Origin: an uncultured Mobiluncus sp.
GTDB taxonomy: Bacteria > Actinomycetota > Actinomycetes > Actinomycetales > Actinomycetaceae
Length of the DNA stretch: 64,000 bases
Assembly: GCF_943914685.1 (NCBI RefSeq)
Contig: NZ_CALUCZ010000001.1
Location: forward strand, 155,669-219,668
Reading direction: 5' to 3'
Position numbers and translations under genes: made by a program. The notes under the pieces were generated by a model. That model did not search any database. It saw only the letters and a list, made by a program, of their open reading frames with translations, and was not told the origin of the DNA. Positions 1-7,512 of this stretch are shown piece after piece (position 1 is the first letter of the stretch; every line of letters begins with the position of its first letter).

Positions 1-615
1 ATAAGCCTGGACAAACTGTTCGACGGTCAGGGGGGCTTGGTCCACTGTGATGCGTTCACGCACGTCTACCAGGTGCGGGGAGGTAAACCGGCCGGTCCGA
101 TACCCCAGTTCCGCCAGCAGCGCCTCAATCATCCGGGCGATGGAAGTTTTGCCGTTCGTGCCGGTGATGTGAATGGAGTGGAACAATTCTTGGGGATTGC
201 CCAGGTAGTCCAGCACCCCCCGCACCGGTTCCAAGCTGGGCTCAATCTGGTGTTCGGCGCGGCGCGTCAGCAGGGTTTCATAGATAGCTCGGGCTTTCGG
301 GTCTTCCATCGTGGAGGGGCCCAAGGCCGAGGTGGGGCGTTGCCGTTCGCGCACTTCGTCCACGAGTTCGCGCTGTTCGGGGCTCAGCGATACGCCAAAG
401 CGGTCAACGGGACCTTTCCGGGAGACGGCGGGGTTGTCTGGGTCCAAAGGTTCCTCGGCCGGGTCGTCGTTGTCCTCCGGCTCGGCGGGGGTTCGGGCCG
501 CGAACAGGTAGGGAATCAATTCCGGGTCTACCGACAAATCTTCGGGGGTCACCGCCGGGGGTTGATGCTCATGTGCGGGTTGGTCCCGATGTGCGTCCTC
601 ATGCTTGTTTTCCAC
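1..615 (-). CDS. folC: Folylpolyglutamate synthase / dihydrofolate synthase, N-terminal part (runs off the left edge)
   Basis: Reverse-strand translation gives the Mur-ligase-type ATP-binding start of FolC: HSIHITGTNGKTS, then RMIEALLAELGYRTG and TSPHLVDVRERI. FolC adds glutamate to folates in the cytosol. Before the P-loop there is an unusually long, acidic, Pro-rich N-terminal stretch of about 110 residues (HEHQPPAVTPEDLSVDPEL and beyond), longer than the usual short lead. The frame is closed upstream by a stop near 625, so I chose the GTG at 615. No strong ribosome-binding site is visible there, and a later start is possible. The C-terminal domain lies outside the window. It follows vapBC on the same strand after a 45-nt gap. 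Confidence 0.85.
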   Translation of the reverse strand, partial: MENKHEDAHRDQPAHEHQPPAVTPEDLSVDPELIPYLFAARTPAEPEDNDDPAEEPLDPDNPAVSRKGPVDRFGVSLSPEQRELVDEVRERQRPTSALGPSTMEDPKARAIYETLLTRRAEHQIEPSLEPVRGVLDYLGNPQELFHSIHITGTNGKTSIARMIEALLAELGYRTGRFTSPHLVDVRERITVDQAPLTVEQFVQAY

Positions 616-660
616 CCCACCATGTTACCGACCCTGGCAAACTCGCAAGTCTTCCGGGGG

Positions 661-1050
661 CTATTCCGGTGGGAAAACCTTAACTTTGGCAAAGTGCAGC
701 CGGCCCCGAAGCTTTTTATCGCAGGTGAAAAGCGTAGCCTCCAGCCCCTCCGCAAGCGCTATATATGCCGCGTCATAAGTGGTGTATTCTTCGCGCAGTT
801 CCCAGATTCGCCCGGCCAGGGGCCAAATTTCTTGACGAGTAATGGGCATCTGGTAAAACACCTCGATGGCTTCCGTGGCTTTGTCTAGGCTGATGACGTG
901 GCCCAACACCAGTCCTCTCAGGGTAGAGAGAACTTCAACATCCAGGTGTGCGGGGGCGCAAATGGGCTCGTGAAAGACCTCGAGCAAAGCATCGTCAGGG
1001 TCGGCCCCTACCAGGAGTTCCACGCAGGCTGACGCGTCCAGGACAATCAT
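661..1050 (-). CDS. vapC: VapC-type PIN-domain ribonuclease toxin
   Basis: A 129-residue PIN-domain protein. The four acidic metal-binding positions are visible: D5 in IVLDAS, E39 in LDVEVLS, D93 in TYDAAYIALA and D111 in FTCDKKL. VapC toxins are Mg-dependent endoribonucleases, usually cleaving tRNA or rRNA, and are held inactive by VapB. The start ATG overlaps the stop of the upstream vapB by 4 nt (ATGA), the standard coupled arrangement for antitoxin-toxin pairs. An in-frame extension upstream to about 1461 exists but runs through vapB in another frame and is not credible. Length and motif order are typical, so an active toxin is likely. The RNA target cannot be told from sequence. Confidence 0.9.
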   Translation of the reverse strand: MIVLDASACVELLVGADPDDALLEVFHEPICAPAHLDVEVLSTLRGLVLGHVISLDKATEAIEVFYQMPITRQEIWPLAGRIWELREEYTTYDAAYIALAEGLEATLFTCDKKLRGRLHFAKVKVFPPE

Positions 1051-1274
1051 CGGCGCCCCTCGGACAAGGCTTCCAGGATTTCGCTCACACTGGCGCTGTC
1101 CCGGCGGTTTAACGAACGTAGACGCCGCCCAATTTCCCCTCCAGACAGCTGCGCCGCGGATTTCTGCAGCTCCGACACCACGTAAGCAGAGAGTGACTGA
1201 CCCTGCTGACGCGCTCGTACTTTCAAAGTCTCGCTGAGGACTTGCGGGACATCGCGGATATACAAAGTAGGCAT
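1047..1274 (-). CDS. vapB: VapB-type antitoxin (FitA-like ribbon-helix-helix)
   Basis: A 75-residue protein beginning MPTLYIRDVP, followed by a typical ribbon-helix-helix: VLSETLKVRARQQGQSLSAY and then VVSELQKSA. This family binds DNA as a dimer through the N-terminal strand and neutralises VapC with its C-terminal tail, here SEILEALSEGRR. Its stop overlaps the vapC start by 4 nt, so the two are co-translated. The expected regulation is autorepression by the VapBC complex at the promoter around 1280-1330. I see no long palindrome there that I would defend as the operator. Confidence 0.87.
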   Translation of the reverse strand: MPTLYIRDVPQVLSETLKVRARQQGQSLSAYVVSELQKSAAQLSGGEIGRRLRSLNRRDSASVSEILEALSEGRR

Positions 1275-1355
1275 ACTCTATGCTAGCACTTCGCAAGCAT
1301 GAGAGATAGTCTCTGAGCCTGTACCCGTTTCTAAGGGATTCTCGGCGCCAAATCC

Positions 1356-1384
1356 TTTCCAAAGCGGGCGTTACGTGGGACAAT
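1356..1384 (+). promoter_or_regulatory. Promoter of the GNAT gene, leaderless type
   Basis: TTTCCA (1356-1361), a 17-nt spacer and GACAAT (1379-1384) sit directly before the ATG at 1391. Only 6 nt separate the -10 hexamer from the start codon. The transcript would therefore begin at or next to the ATG, and no usable ribosome-binding site lies in between. Inferred from spacing only. Confidence 0.45.
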
Positions 1385-1390
1385 CGAGGT

Positions 1391-1891
1391 ATGTCCAAGC
1401 TGTCCTTAGAGGCCCCGTCCACCGCAGAGTTGACGGCGGCAAAGCCACACTCGGAAATCAAGATTACCTACCGTCCGATTACCCGCGACGATGTGGTGCA
1501 GATGTCCCAGCTGCACGCCGTTGCTTATCGGGACGCCGGGTCGAGTGCGGCCAGCCAGCTGAAACTGTTTTGGGACGGCGCCTACGGCCCGCTGCTGGAC
1601 GAGGCGACTCTCGGGGCCTGGCACGGAGACAAGCTGGTCGGCGTGGTCATCGTATTGGACCAGGCTCCTGATGAGTGGTGTACCACGGACGGCAACAGCG
1701 ACCAGCCCTACATCGCTGACCTGTTTGTGGATCCCGATTATCGCCGTCAGGGCATAGGTTCGGGCCTGATCATTAACGCTTCACGAGCCGTGGACGCATT
1801 GGGCCGCGAAGCCCTGACCTTGCAACTCGATATGTCCGCCGCCCCCGAGGCGATGCAGCTCTACGACGCCTTGGGGTTTTCCACGCGCTAA
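1391..1891 (+). CDS. GNAT-family N-acetyltransferase
   Basis: A 166-residue acyl-CoA N-acyltransferase. The acetyl-CoA pyrophosphate-binding motif A is clear (FVDPDYRRQGIGSGLI, R/Q-x-x-G-x-G), preceded by IADLFV on strand beta 4. The C-terminus has the usual motif B ending, QLYDALGFSTR. About 30 residues of Ala/Thr-rich leader precede the fold (first strand KITYRPITRDDV). The substrate cannot be predicted. It stands alone, divergent from vapBC, and is followed by an M13 peptidase gene on the same strand. Confidence 0.85.
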   Translation: MSKLSLEAPSTAELTAAKPHSEIKITYRPITRDDVVQMSQLHAVAYRDAGSSAASQLKLFWDGAYGPLLDEATLGAWHGDKLVGVVIVLDQAPDEWCTTDGNSDQPYIADLFVDPDYRRQGIGSGLIINASRAVDALGREALTLQLDMSAAPEAMQLYDALGFSTR

Positions 1892-1979
1892 ACCCAGCGG
1901 GACCCCTGTCACAAGGGGTTTCGGTGGCGCCGCCGGGGCCGCTCAGAAATTTTTGGTGCAGCACGATAAAGTTGAACCC

Positions 1980-3989
1980 ATGACAAAGAACCCGTTGTTG
2001 GGGATGCTTGACCCCGCTGACTTTGATGAAACTATCCGCCCGCAAGACGACCTTTACCGTTACGTAAACGGCAAGTGGCTGGCTCGCACCGAGATTCCCG
2101 CCGACAAGGCCAGCTACGGTTCGTTCCACCTCTTGGCTGAGGAAGCGGAAAAACAGGTGCGCACCATCATCGAAGATTGTGTCGCGGGTCGAATCACCGG
2201 GGAACTGAGCAGCCTAGCGGGCAAAGTCGCCTCCCTTTACGGCTCTTTTATGGACGAAACCACGGTAGAAGCGGACAGCACCCCGAGCCTGCGACAGTTG
2301 CAGGCCCCCCTGGATCAGGCCACCACGAAAGGGGATCTGCGCGACCTGTGGGCCCGGACCTTTGCCGAAGGCACCTACGAAGGTTTTTTCGATACCGGCA
2401 TTGACATCGATGTGAACAATCCCGAACGCTACGTCAACTATTTTGGCCAAGACGGTCTGGGACTGCCCGAACGCGCCTACTACTTGGAGGAAAAGCACGC
2501 GAACCTGTTGGAACAGTATCGCCAGCACATTGCCCGGATGCTGACCCTAGCCGGATATGCTTCGCAGTCCGCAGCCCCGGACGTGGCCGGTAAAATCGTT
2601 GACTTTGAGACCGAGATTGCCAAGCTGCATTGGGATAACGTGAAAACCCGCGACACGGACGCGACGAACAACCCGATGACCTGGGACGAGCTGGCCGCCA
2701 AGCTGCCGCGCTTTGACCTGGGAGCCTGGCGGAAGGCCTCGGGATTGCCCGACAAAATGTTTACGGAAGTCAACGTAGGCGAACCGGATTTCCTCGAAAA
2801 CATGGACCAGCTATGGGATTCCACCGACTTTGAGACGCTCAAGTGGTGGATGCTGTGGCACGCCTTGAACGGACACACTTCCCTGCTGTCCAGCGAAATC
2901 GTGAATGCGGACTTTGAATTTTACGGGCAAAAGCTGGCGGGCAAGGAGCAACTGCGGGAACGCTGGAAGCGCGGGGTTTCCCTGGCGTCCTCCGTGATGG
3001 GCGAGGCTCTGGGCAAACTTTATGTGCAGCGCCACTTCCCTGCTGAGGCCAAAGCCGCGATGAGCCACCTGGTCGATAACCTGATTCAGGCTTATCAGGA
3101 TTCCATCGCGGTTCTGGATTGGATGGGACCGGAAACACGGGACAAGGCGTTAGAAAAAATGCGCCAGTTCACCCCCAAAATCGGCTACCCCGACAAGTGG
3201 CGGGATTATGAGAAACTCCAGCTGGGAGACGGAACGCTGGTTGACAAGGTTCACAATGCCAGCGTTTTCGGCACCTATTACTGGATTGACAAGCTGGGCG
3301 GTCCGGTCGATCACACGATTTGGCACATGACTCCGCAAACCGTCAATGCCTACTACAACCCGACCGAAAACGAAATCGTGTTTCCCGCCGCTATCCTGCA
3401 GCCCCCGTTCTTTGACAAGGACGCGGATGCGGCGGTGAACTACGGTTCCATCGGGGCGGTTATCGGCCATGAAATCGGGCACGGTTTTGATGACCAGGGT
3501 GCCAAGTTCGACGGCACCGGTAAAGTCGAAAACTGGTGGACCGACCAAGACTTGGCGGAATTTGAAAAACGCACCCACGCCCTTATCGATCAATACAACA
3601 CGTTCGTCCCCCAGGGGCTGCCCGCAGAATTCCATGTCAACGGCGCGCTGACCATCGGGGAAAACATCGGCGACTTGGGTGGACTAGACATCGCGTGGAA
3701 AGCCTACCTGTTGGAGCTAAAACAGCAGGGCATCGACGACCCGGCAAACGCCCCGGTCATCGAGGGACTTACCGCAGCCGAACGCTTCTTCCTGTCCTGG
3801 GCATTGTCCTGGCAGACGAAAGTGCGCCCGGAAATGGCTAAACAACTCATTTCCATCGACCCCCACTCTCCGGCAGAGTTCCGCTGCAACGGCGTGGTCG
3901 CGAACCTCGACCTGTTCGCCGATACTTTCCAAACCCAGCCCGGCGACGCCCTGTGGCTACAACCGGACCAGAGAGTCAGGATTTGGTAG
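1980..3989 (+). CDS. M13-family (neprilysin-like) zinc metallopeptidase
   Basis: 669 residues, the usual size for bacterial M13 peptidases (PepO type), which cut oligopeptides. The zinc site is complete: HEIGH at 497-501, in VIGHEIGHGFDDQGAKFD, and the third ligand E561 in ENIGDLGGLD. NAYYNPTENEIVFPA, the substrate-binding NAxY region upstream of HExxH, is present. The end, DQRVRIW, replaces the common CxVW finish. There is no signal peptide or membrane anchor, so it should act in the cytosol. The first ATG after the upstream stop was chosen. The GTG 27 nt earlier lacks better support. Its 3' end overlaps the convergent lipoprotein gene by 14 nt. Confidence 0.9.
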   Translation: MTKNPLLGMLDPADFDETIRPQDDLYRYVNGKWLARTEIPADKASYGSFHLLAEEAEKQVRTIIEDCVAGRITGELSSLAGKVASLYGSFMDETTVEADSTPSLRQLQAPLDQATTKGDLRDLWARTFAEGTYEGFFDTGIDIDVNNPERYVNYFGQDGLGLPERAYYLEEKHANLLEQYRQHIARMLTLAGYASQSAAPDVAGKIVDFETEIAKLHWDNVKTRDTDATNNPMTWDELAAKLPRFDLGAWRKASGLPDKMFTEVNVGEPDFLENMDQLWDSTDFETLKWWMLWHALNGHTSLLSSEIVNADFEFYGQKLAGKEQLRERWKRGVSLASSVMGEALGKLYVQRHFPAEAKAAMSHLVDNLIQAYQDSIAVLDWMGPETRDKALEKMRQFTPKIGYPDKWRDYEKLQLGDGTLVDKVHNASVFGTYYWIDKLGGPVDHTIWHMTPQTVNAYYNPTENEIVFPAAILQPPFFDKDADAAVNYGSIGAVIGHEIGHGFDDQGAKFDGTGKVENWWTDQDLAEFEKRTHALIDQYNTFVPQGLPAEFHVNGALTIGENIGDLGGLDIAWKAYLLELKQQGIDDPANAPVIEGLTAAERFFLSWALSWQTKVRPEMAKQLISIDPHSPAEFRCNGVVANLDLFADTFQTQPGDALWLQPDQRVRIW

Positions 3990-4671
3990 GTGAAGGGCTT
4001 GGCTTCGGCTTGGCCCCTTTCACCGGCTCGTTCCAAGTCCAGGTTTTCAGCACGGAATCAATAATCGGCTGGTAGGTTTCCAGCGCGTAGTCCGGCACGT
4101 CCTGTTTCAGGGCGTAGGCGTGATTGTTCCCCGAAACCAAAGTCATAAAGGCCGTCATCTCGACCTCTTGATAGACGTAGCTCCACTTCATCTCCAGCAC
4201 GTTCAAGCCCTCAACCTGGGTCGGGTTCAGCACCGTGAACTTCTTGTAGCCCTTATAGATGGGGTCCTGTTTCAGGTTCCTCTCTACTTCATCAGGGTCG
4301 GAAGTCGCTTTCGCGTGGTCAATGACCATGACGGGAACGTAGCCGTTCAACGCTTTGTCAGCAGGGAGGGACAGCACCACCTGCGCGTCGGGCAGCTTGG
4401 AACCGCTGATAGCATCGTAGGCATCTAAGTAAGACGGCGGAATCTGCACCCGGAAAGCCCCGTCTTTACCGTTAACCCAGCCCTCCGGGGCCGCCGTAGT
4501 CACGATGGTGGTGTTCCACTGAGTAGGGGTCTTGGTTTTTTCCTTTGCACAGGCACTCAACCCGCTCAGTGCCACGGCACCTAAGAGGATTCCCGCGAGG
4601 ACACGGCGCGCCCGGCGGAGTCTAGAGGTTGACATCTGGGGGCACGAGCCCAGAGCGGTCTTCCGTCTCAA
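3976..4671 (-). CDS. Predicted lipoprotein of unknown function
   Basis: A secreted lipoprotein: a basic n-region (RLRRARR), a hydrophobic core and a lipobox LSGLSAC with the lipidated Cys at residue 41. The mature part resembles small actinobacterial lipoproteins in size (about 190 residues) and ends in a Pro/Ser/Lys-rich tail (KPKPSPSPTKS). I cannot assign a function. The TTG at 4671 follows a strong ribosome-binding site (GGGGAGGT, 7-nt spacing). The ATG at 4635 would give a more ordinary signal-peptide length but has no visible site. It is transcribed convergently with the M13 peptidase gene, the stop codons overlapping by 14 nt. Confidence 0.75.
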   Translation of the reverse strand: MRRKTALGSCPQMSTSRLRRARRVLAGILLGAVALSGLSACAKEKTKTPTQWNTTIVTTAAPEGWVNGKDGAFRVQIPPSYLDAYDAISGSKLPDAQVVLSLPADKALNGYVPVMVIDHAKATSDPDEVERNLKQDPIYKGYKKFTVLNPTQVEGLNVLEMKWSYVYQEVEMTAFMTLVSGNNHAYALKQDVPDYALETYQPIIDSVLKTWTWNEPVKGAKPKPSPSPTKS

Positions 4672-4809
4672 CGCAGATACCTCCCCTCGCTGTGAGCGCA
4701 CGAAACATAACTCAAGTTTAGTTTAACTGCAATCTTTACGCTGAAACTTCATCGAAAAGGGGTCAGACATGGAAGAATATATACCGATTGCAAACTCAAA
4801 GGAGCGTAA

Positions 4810-7380
4810 ATGCCAGGAACTAACCTCACCCGCATAGAAGCCGAGCAACGCTCGGAAATCGTCAGCGATGTTCACTATCGCGTACATCTCGACATGACTC
4901 AGGGAGAGCGTATTTTTCATTCCGTGACGGAAGTAGACTTTGCTTCCCAGCCCGGCGCCTCAACTTTCATCGACCTCATTGCCGATGCCGTCACGGAAGT
5001 GACTTTGAACGGGACAGAGCTGGACCTCTCGAATTACGCCGATTCCCGAATTTTCCTGCCGGAGTTGCAGGAACAGAATCACCTGCGGGTGGTGGCTGAT
5101 TGTGTCTATATGCACACCGGCGAGGGACTGCACCGTTTCACAGACCCCGAAGACGGCAAGTCTTACGTGTACTCTCAGTTCGAGGTACCGGATTCCCGCC
5201 GCGTGTACGCCGTTTTTGAGCAGCCCGACATCAAAGCAGACTTCACCTTTACTTTCGTGGTTCCTCCCGAGTGGAACGCGTTTTCTAACTCCCCCACCCC
5301 GGAACCTGAAATCGCCGCTGACGGCGTGCGCACGTTCCGTTTCAGCCCCACCGAAAAGATCTCGTCCTACCTGACCGCCGTCATTGCTGGCCCCTACGTG
5401 GGAGAAACCGGCGAAGTGACCTCGTGTGACGGCAGACGAATTCCTCTCGGGGTCTATTGCCGCGCCTCCATGGTGAAACACTTGGATGCCGCCGAAGTTA
5501 TGGACATCACCCGCGCCGGTTTCGAATTCTATGAAACCGCCTTTGAGCGCCCCTATCCGTTCCGCAAATATGACCAAATTTTTGTTCCCGAATATAACGC
5601 CGGGGCCATGGAGAACGTGGGTTGCGTGACGTTCCGCGACGAGTACGTGTTCCGGTCCCGTCCCCTGCAGACCCGGGTGGAGCGCCGGGTCGTGACCATT
5701 CTGCACGAACTGGCCCATATGTGGTTTGGAGACCTCGTCACCATGAAGTGGTGGAACGACTTGTGGCTCAACGAATCTTTCGCCGAGTTTGTCTCCACCA
5801 AAGCCACCGCGGAGGCGACCGAGTGGAGGGACATCTGGACGACCTTTTCCTGTTCGGAAAAGATTTGGGCCTACCGCCAGGACCAGCTGCCCTCCACCCA
5901 CCCGGTTGTGGCCACCATCAATGACCTCGAAGATGTCCAAGTCAACTTTGACGGCATTACCTACGCCAAGGGCGCCTGCGTACTGTCTCAGTTGGTGACA
6001 TACGTAGGGTGGGACAACTTCCGCTTGGGAATCAAGGAATACTTCGCCAAACACGAGTGGTCCAACGCCACCTTGACGGATTTGTTGACCGAGCTGGAGG
6101 CCACCTCCGGCAAGGACCTGAAAGCGTGGTCGCGCAAGTGGTTGGAAGAAGCCGGAATGACGTGGCTGCGTCCCGAGATTCAAACGGACGACAGCGGGGC
6201 CATTACTTTCCTGCGTATCGTCCAAGAGCATTTCAACGCTGACGCTACCCCGCGCCCCCAACATATGGCGGTGTGCGCCTACAACCTGGAACAACACGAC
6301 GGCAAGACCGTGTTTGTTCCCGGCCACCGCGAGGAATTCGACATGGAGGCCGAGGAATACATTCTTCCCGGATTTAATGGTCCGCGTCCCGACGTTATCT
6401 TGGTCAATGACGGAGATATGGCTTACGGCAAGGTTCGGTTAGACGAACAGTCACTTCGGACAGCTTGCGAACACATCGACGCCTTTACAGATTCGCTGAC
6501 TCGGTCCCAGATTCTGTCCATTCTGTGGGACATGGTGCGTGACGGTGAGGTCGGCGCCTCCCACTACGTCGATACCGCCCTGCAGGCCCTCATGGTAGAG
6601 ACTCACCCCATGGTCGTGTCGGTGACTTTGCGTAACCTGGACACTTGTATCGAAAGCTACCTGGCCGTGGAAAACCGCGAAACGGTGGCCCAGAACGTCT
6701 CTTCGCGCTTGCGAATGCTGTCTCGCTTGGCCAAGGCCGATTCAGATACGCAGCTCCAGTTGGTTCGCGCTGCCGCTCGCCGGGCGCACAATCCCGAAGA
6801 CATCGCCGCCAGCGCCGCCCTTTTGAATGGTAGCGAAACCCTCACGGGTCTGCGGATTGACACGGAACTGCGGTGGAATCTGCTGACCTCTTTGGCGGCG
6901 GTCGGACACGTGGACCGTGCCACTATCGAGGCCGAACTCAGTAACGATGACACCGTGAACGGACGCGAGCGTGTTTTGCAAGCTACGGCTTCACTACCCG
7001 ACCCTGCGGTAAAAGCCGAGTTCTTTGACCGTGCCTACAGCGACACCACTCTCACTAACGACCAGCTGGCGTCCATCATTGCCGGTTTCAACCGGGCTCA
7101 AGACCCGCTGCTGTTGGCTCCTTTTGCTCAGCGTTACTTTGAGATGCTGCGAGAAACCTACGATACACGCACCCACGAGATTGGCGAACAGCTCATCGAG
7201 GGTATGTATCCCTCCGCGCTGGTCGGCTTGGAATCCAGCGGCGTGGACGTATTGGCACTGACCCGGGAATGGCTCTCGGACCATGCGGACGCCCCCGCGG
7301 CGCTGTTGCGCATGATTCGCGAGAACCAGTCCGGTGCCGAACGCATCGCGAAAGCCCAACAGCGTGACCGTGAGGGGTAG
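4810..7380 (+). CDS. pepN: Aminopeptidase N, M1 family
   Basis: 856 residues, matching actinobacterial PepN. It removes N-terminal residues from peptides in the cytosol. The exopeptidase motif GAMEN is at residues 265-269, the zinc motif HELAH at 299-303, and the third zinc ligand E322 lies in WLNESFAEF. The C-terminal half is the helical ERAP1-like domain (from about residue 530). The start is fixed by AAAGGAG 6-7 nt upstream of the ATG. A short inverted repeat spans the stop codon. It is monocistronic by appearance, with a lipoprotein gene divergent on the left and a convergent membrane-protein gene on the right. Confidence 0.94.
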   Translation: MPGTNLTRIEAEQRSEIVSDVHYRVHLDMTQGERIFHSVTEVDFASQPGASTFIDLIADAVTEVTLNGTELDLSNYADSRIFLPELQEQNHLRVVADCVYMHTGEGLHRFTDPEDGKSYVYSQFEVPDSRRVYAVFEQPDIKADFTFTFVVPPEWNAFSNSPTPEPEIAADGVRTFRFSPTEKISSYLTAVIAGPYVGETGEVTSCDGRRIPLGVYCRASMVKHLDAAEVMDITRAGFEFYETAFERPYPFRKYDQIFVPEYNAGAMENVGCVTFRDEYVFRSRPLQTRVERRVVTILHELAHMWFGDLVTMKWWNDLWLNESFAEFVSTKATAEATEWRDIWTTFSCSEKIWAYRQDQLPSTHPVVATINDLEDVQVNFDGITYAKGACVLSQLVTYVGWDNFRLGIKEYFAKHEWSNATLTDLLTELEATSGKDLKAWSRKWLEEAGMTWLRPEIQTDDSGAITFLRIVQEHFNADATPRPQHMAVCAYNLEQHDGKTVFVPGHREEFDMEAEEYILPGFNGPRPDVILVNDGDMAYGKVRLDEQSLRTACEHIDAFTDSLTRSQILSILWDMVRDGEVGASHYVDTALQALMVETHPMVVSVTLRNLDTCIESYLAVENRETVAQNVSSRLRMLSRLAKADSDTQLQLVRAAARRAHNPEDIAASAALLNGSETLTGLRIDTELRWNLLTSLAAVGHVDRATIEAELSNDDTVNGRERVLQATASLPDPAVKAEFFDRAYSDTTLTNDQLASIIAGFNRAQDPLLLAPFAQRYFEMLRETYDTRTHEIGEQLIEGMYPSALVGLESSGVDVLALTREWLSDHADAPAALLRMIRENQSGAERIAKAQQRDREG

Positions 7381-7388
7381 CCTCACGG
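7368..7388 (+). terminator. Inverted repeat across the pepN stop codon
   Basis: CCGTGAGG and CCTCACGG (8-bp perfect arms, 5-nt loop) enclose the pepN stop. No T-run follows directly. A second, weaker C/G-rich hairpin ending in GGTTTTTC lies near 7420-7457 and may be the actual stop signal in this 132-nt convergent gap. Confidence 0.4.
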
Positions 7389-7512
7389 AACCTCAGCGTG
7401 TGTGAGAACAACTAGGGATACCCCGTAACCTAAGGGCGGTTTACCCTGCGGTTTTTCATAATCTTTGCCCTTTCAGGAGGGCGGTGGTGACGGTTCTTTG
7501 CGCCGCGAACGC

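Noticed and set aside
37..888. 283-codon open frame on the plus strand over the folC/vapC region
   Set aside because: It is antisense to clear folC and vapC motifs and translates to low-complexity Gly/Arg/Val sequence. GC-rich genomes give such shadows.
4960..6327. 455-codon reverse frame within pepN
   Set aside because: Antisense to pepN, which has complete M1 motifs; no ribosome-binding site or known fold.
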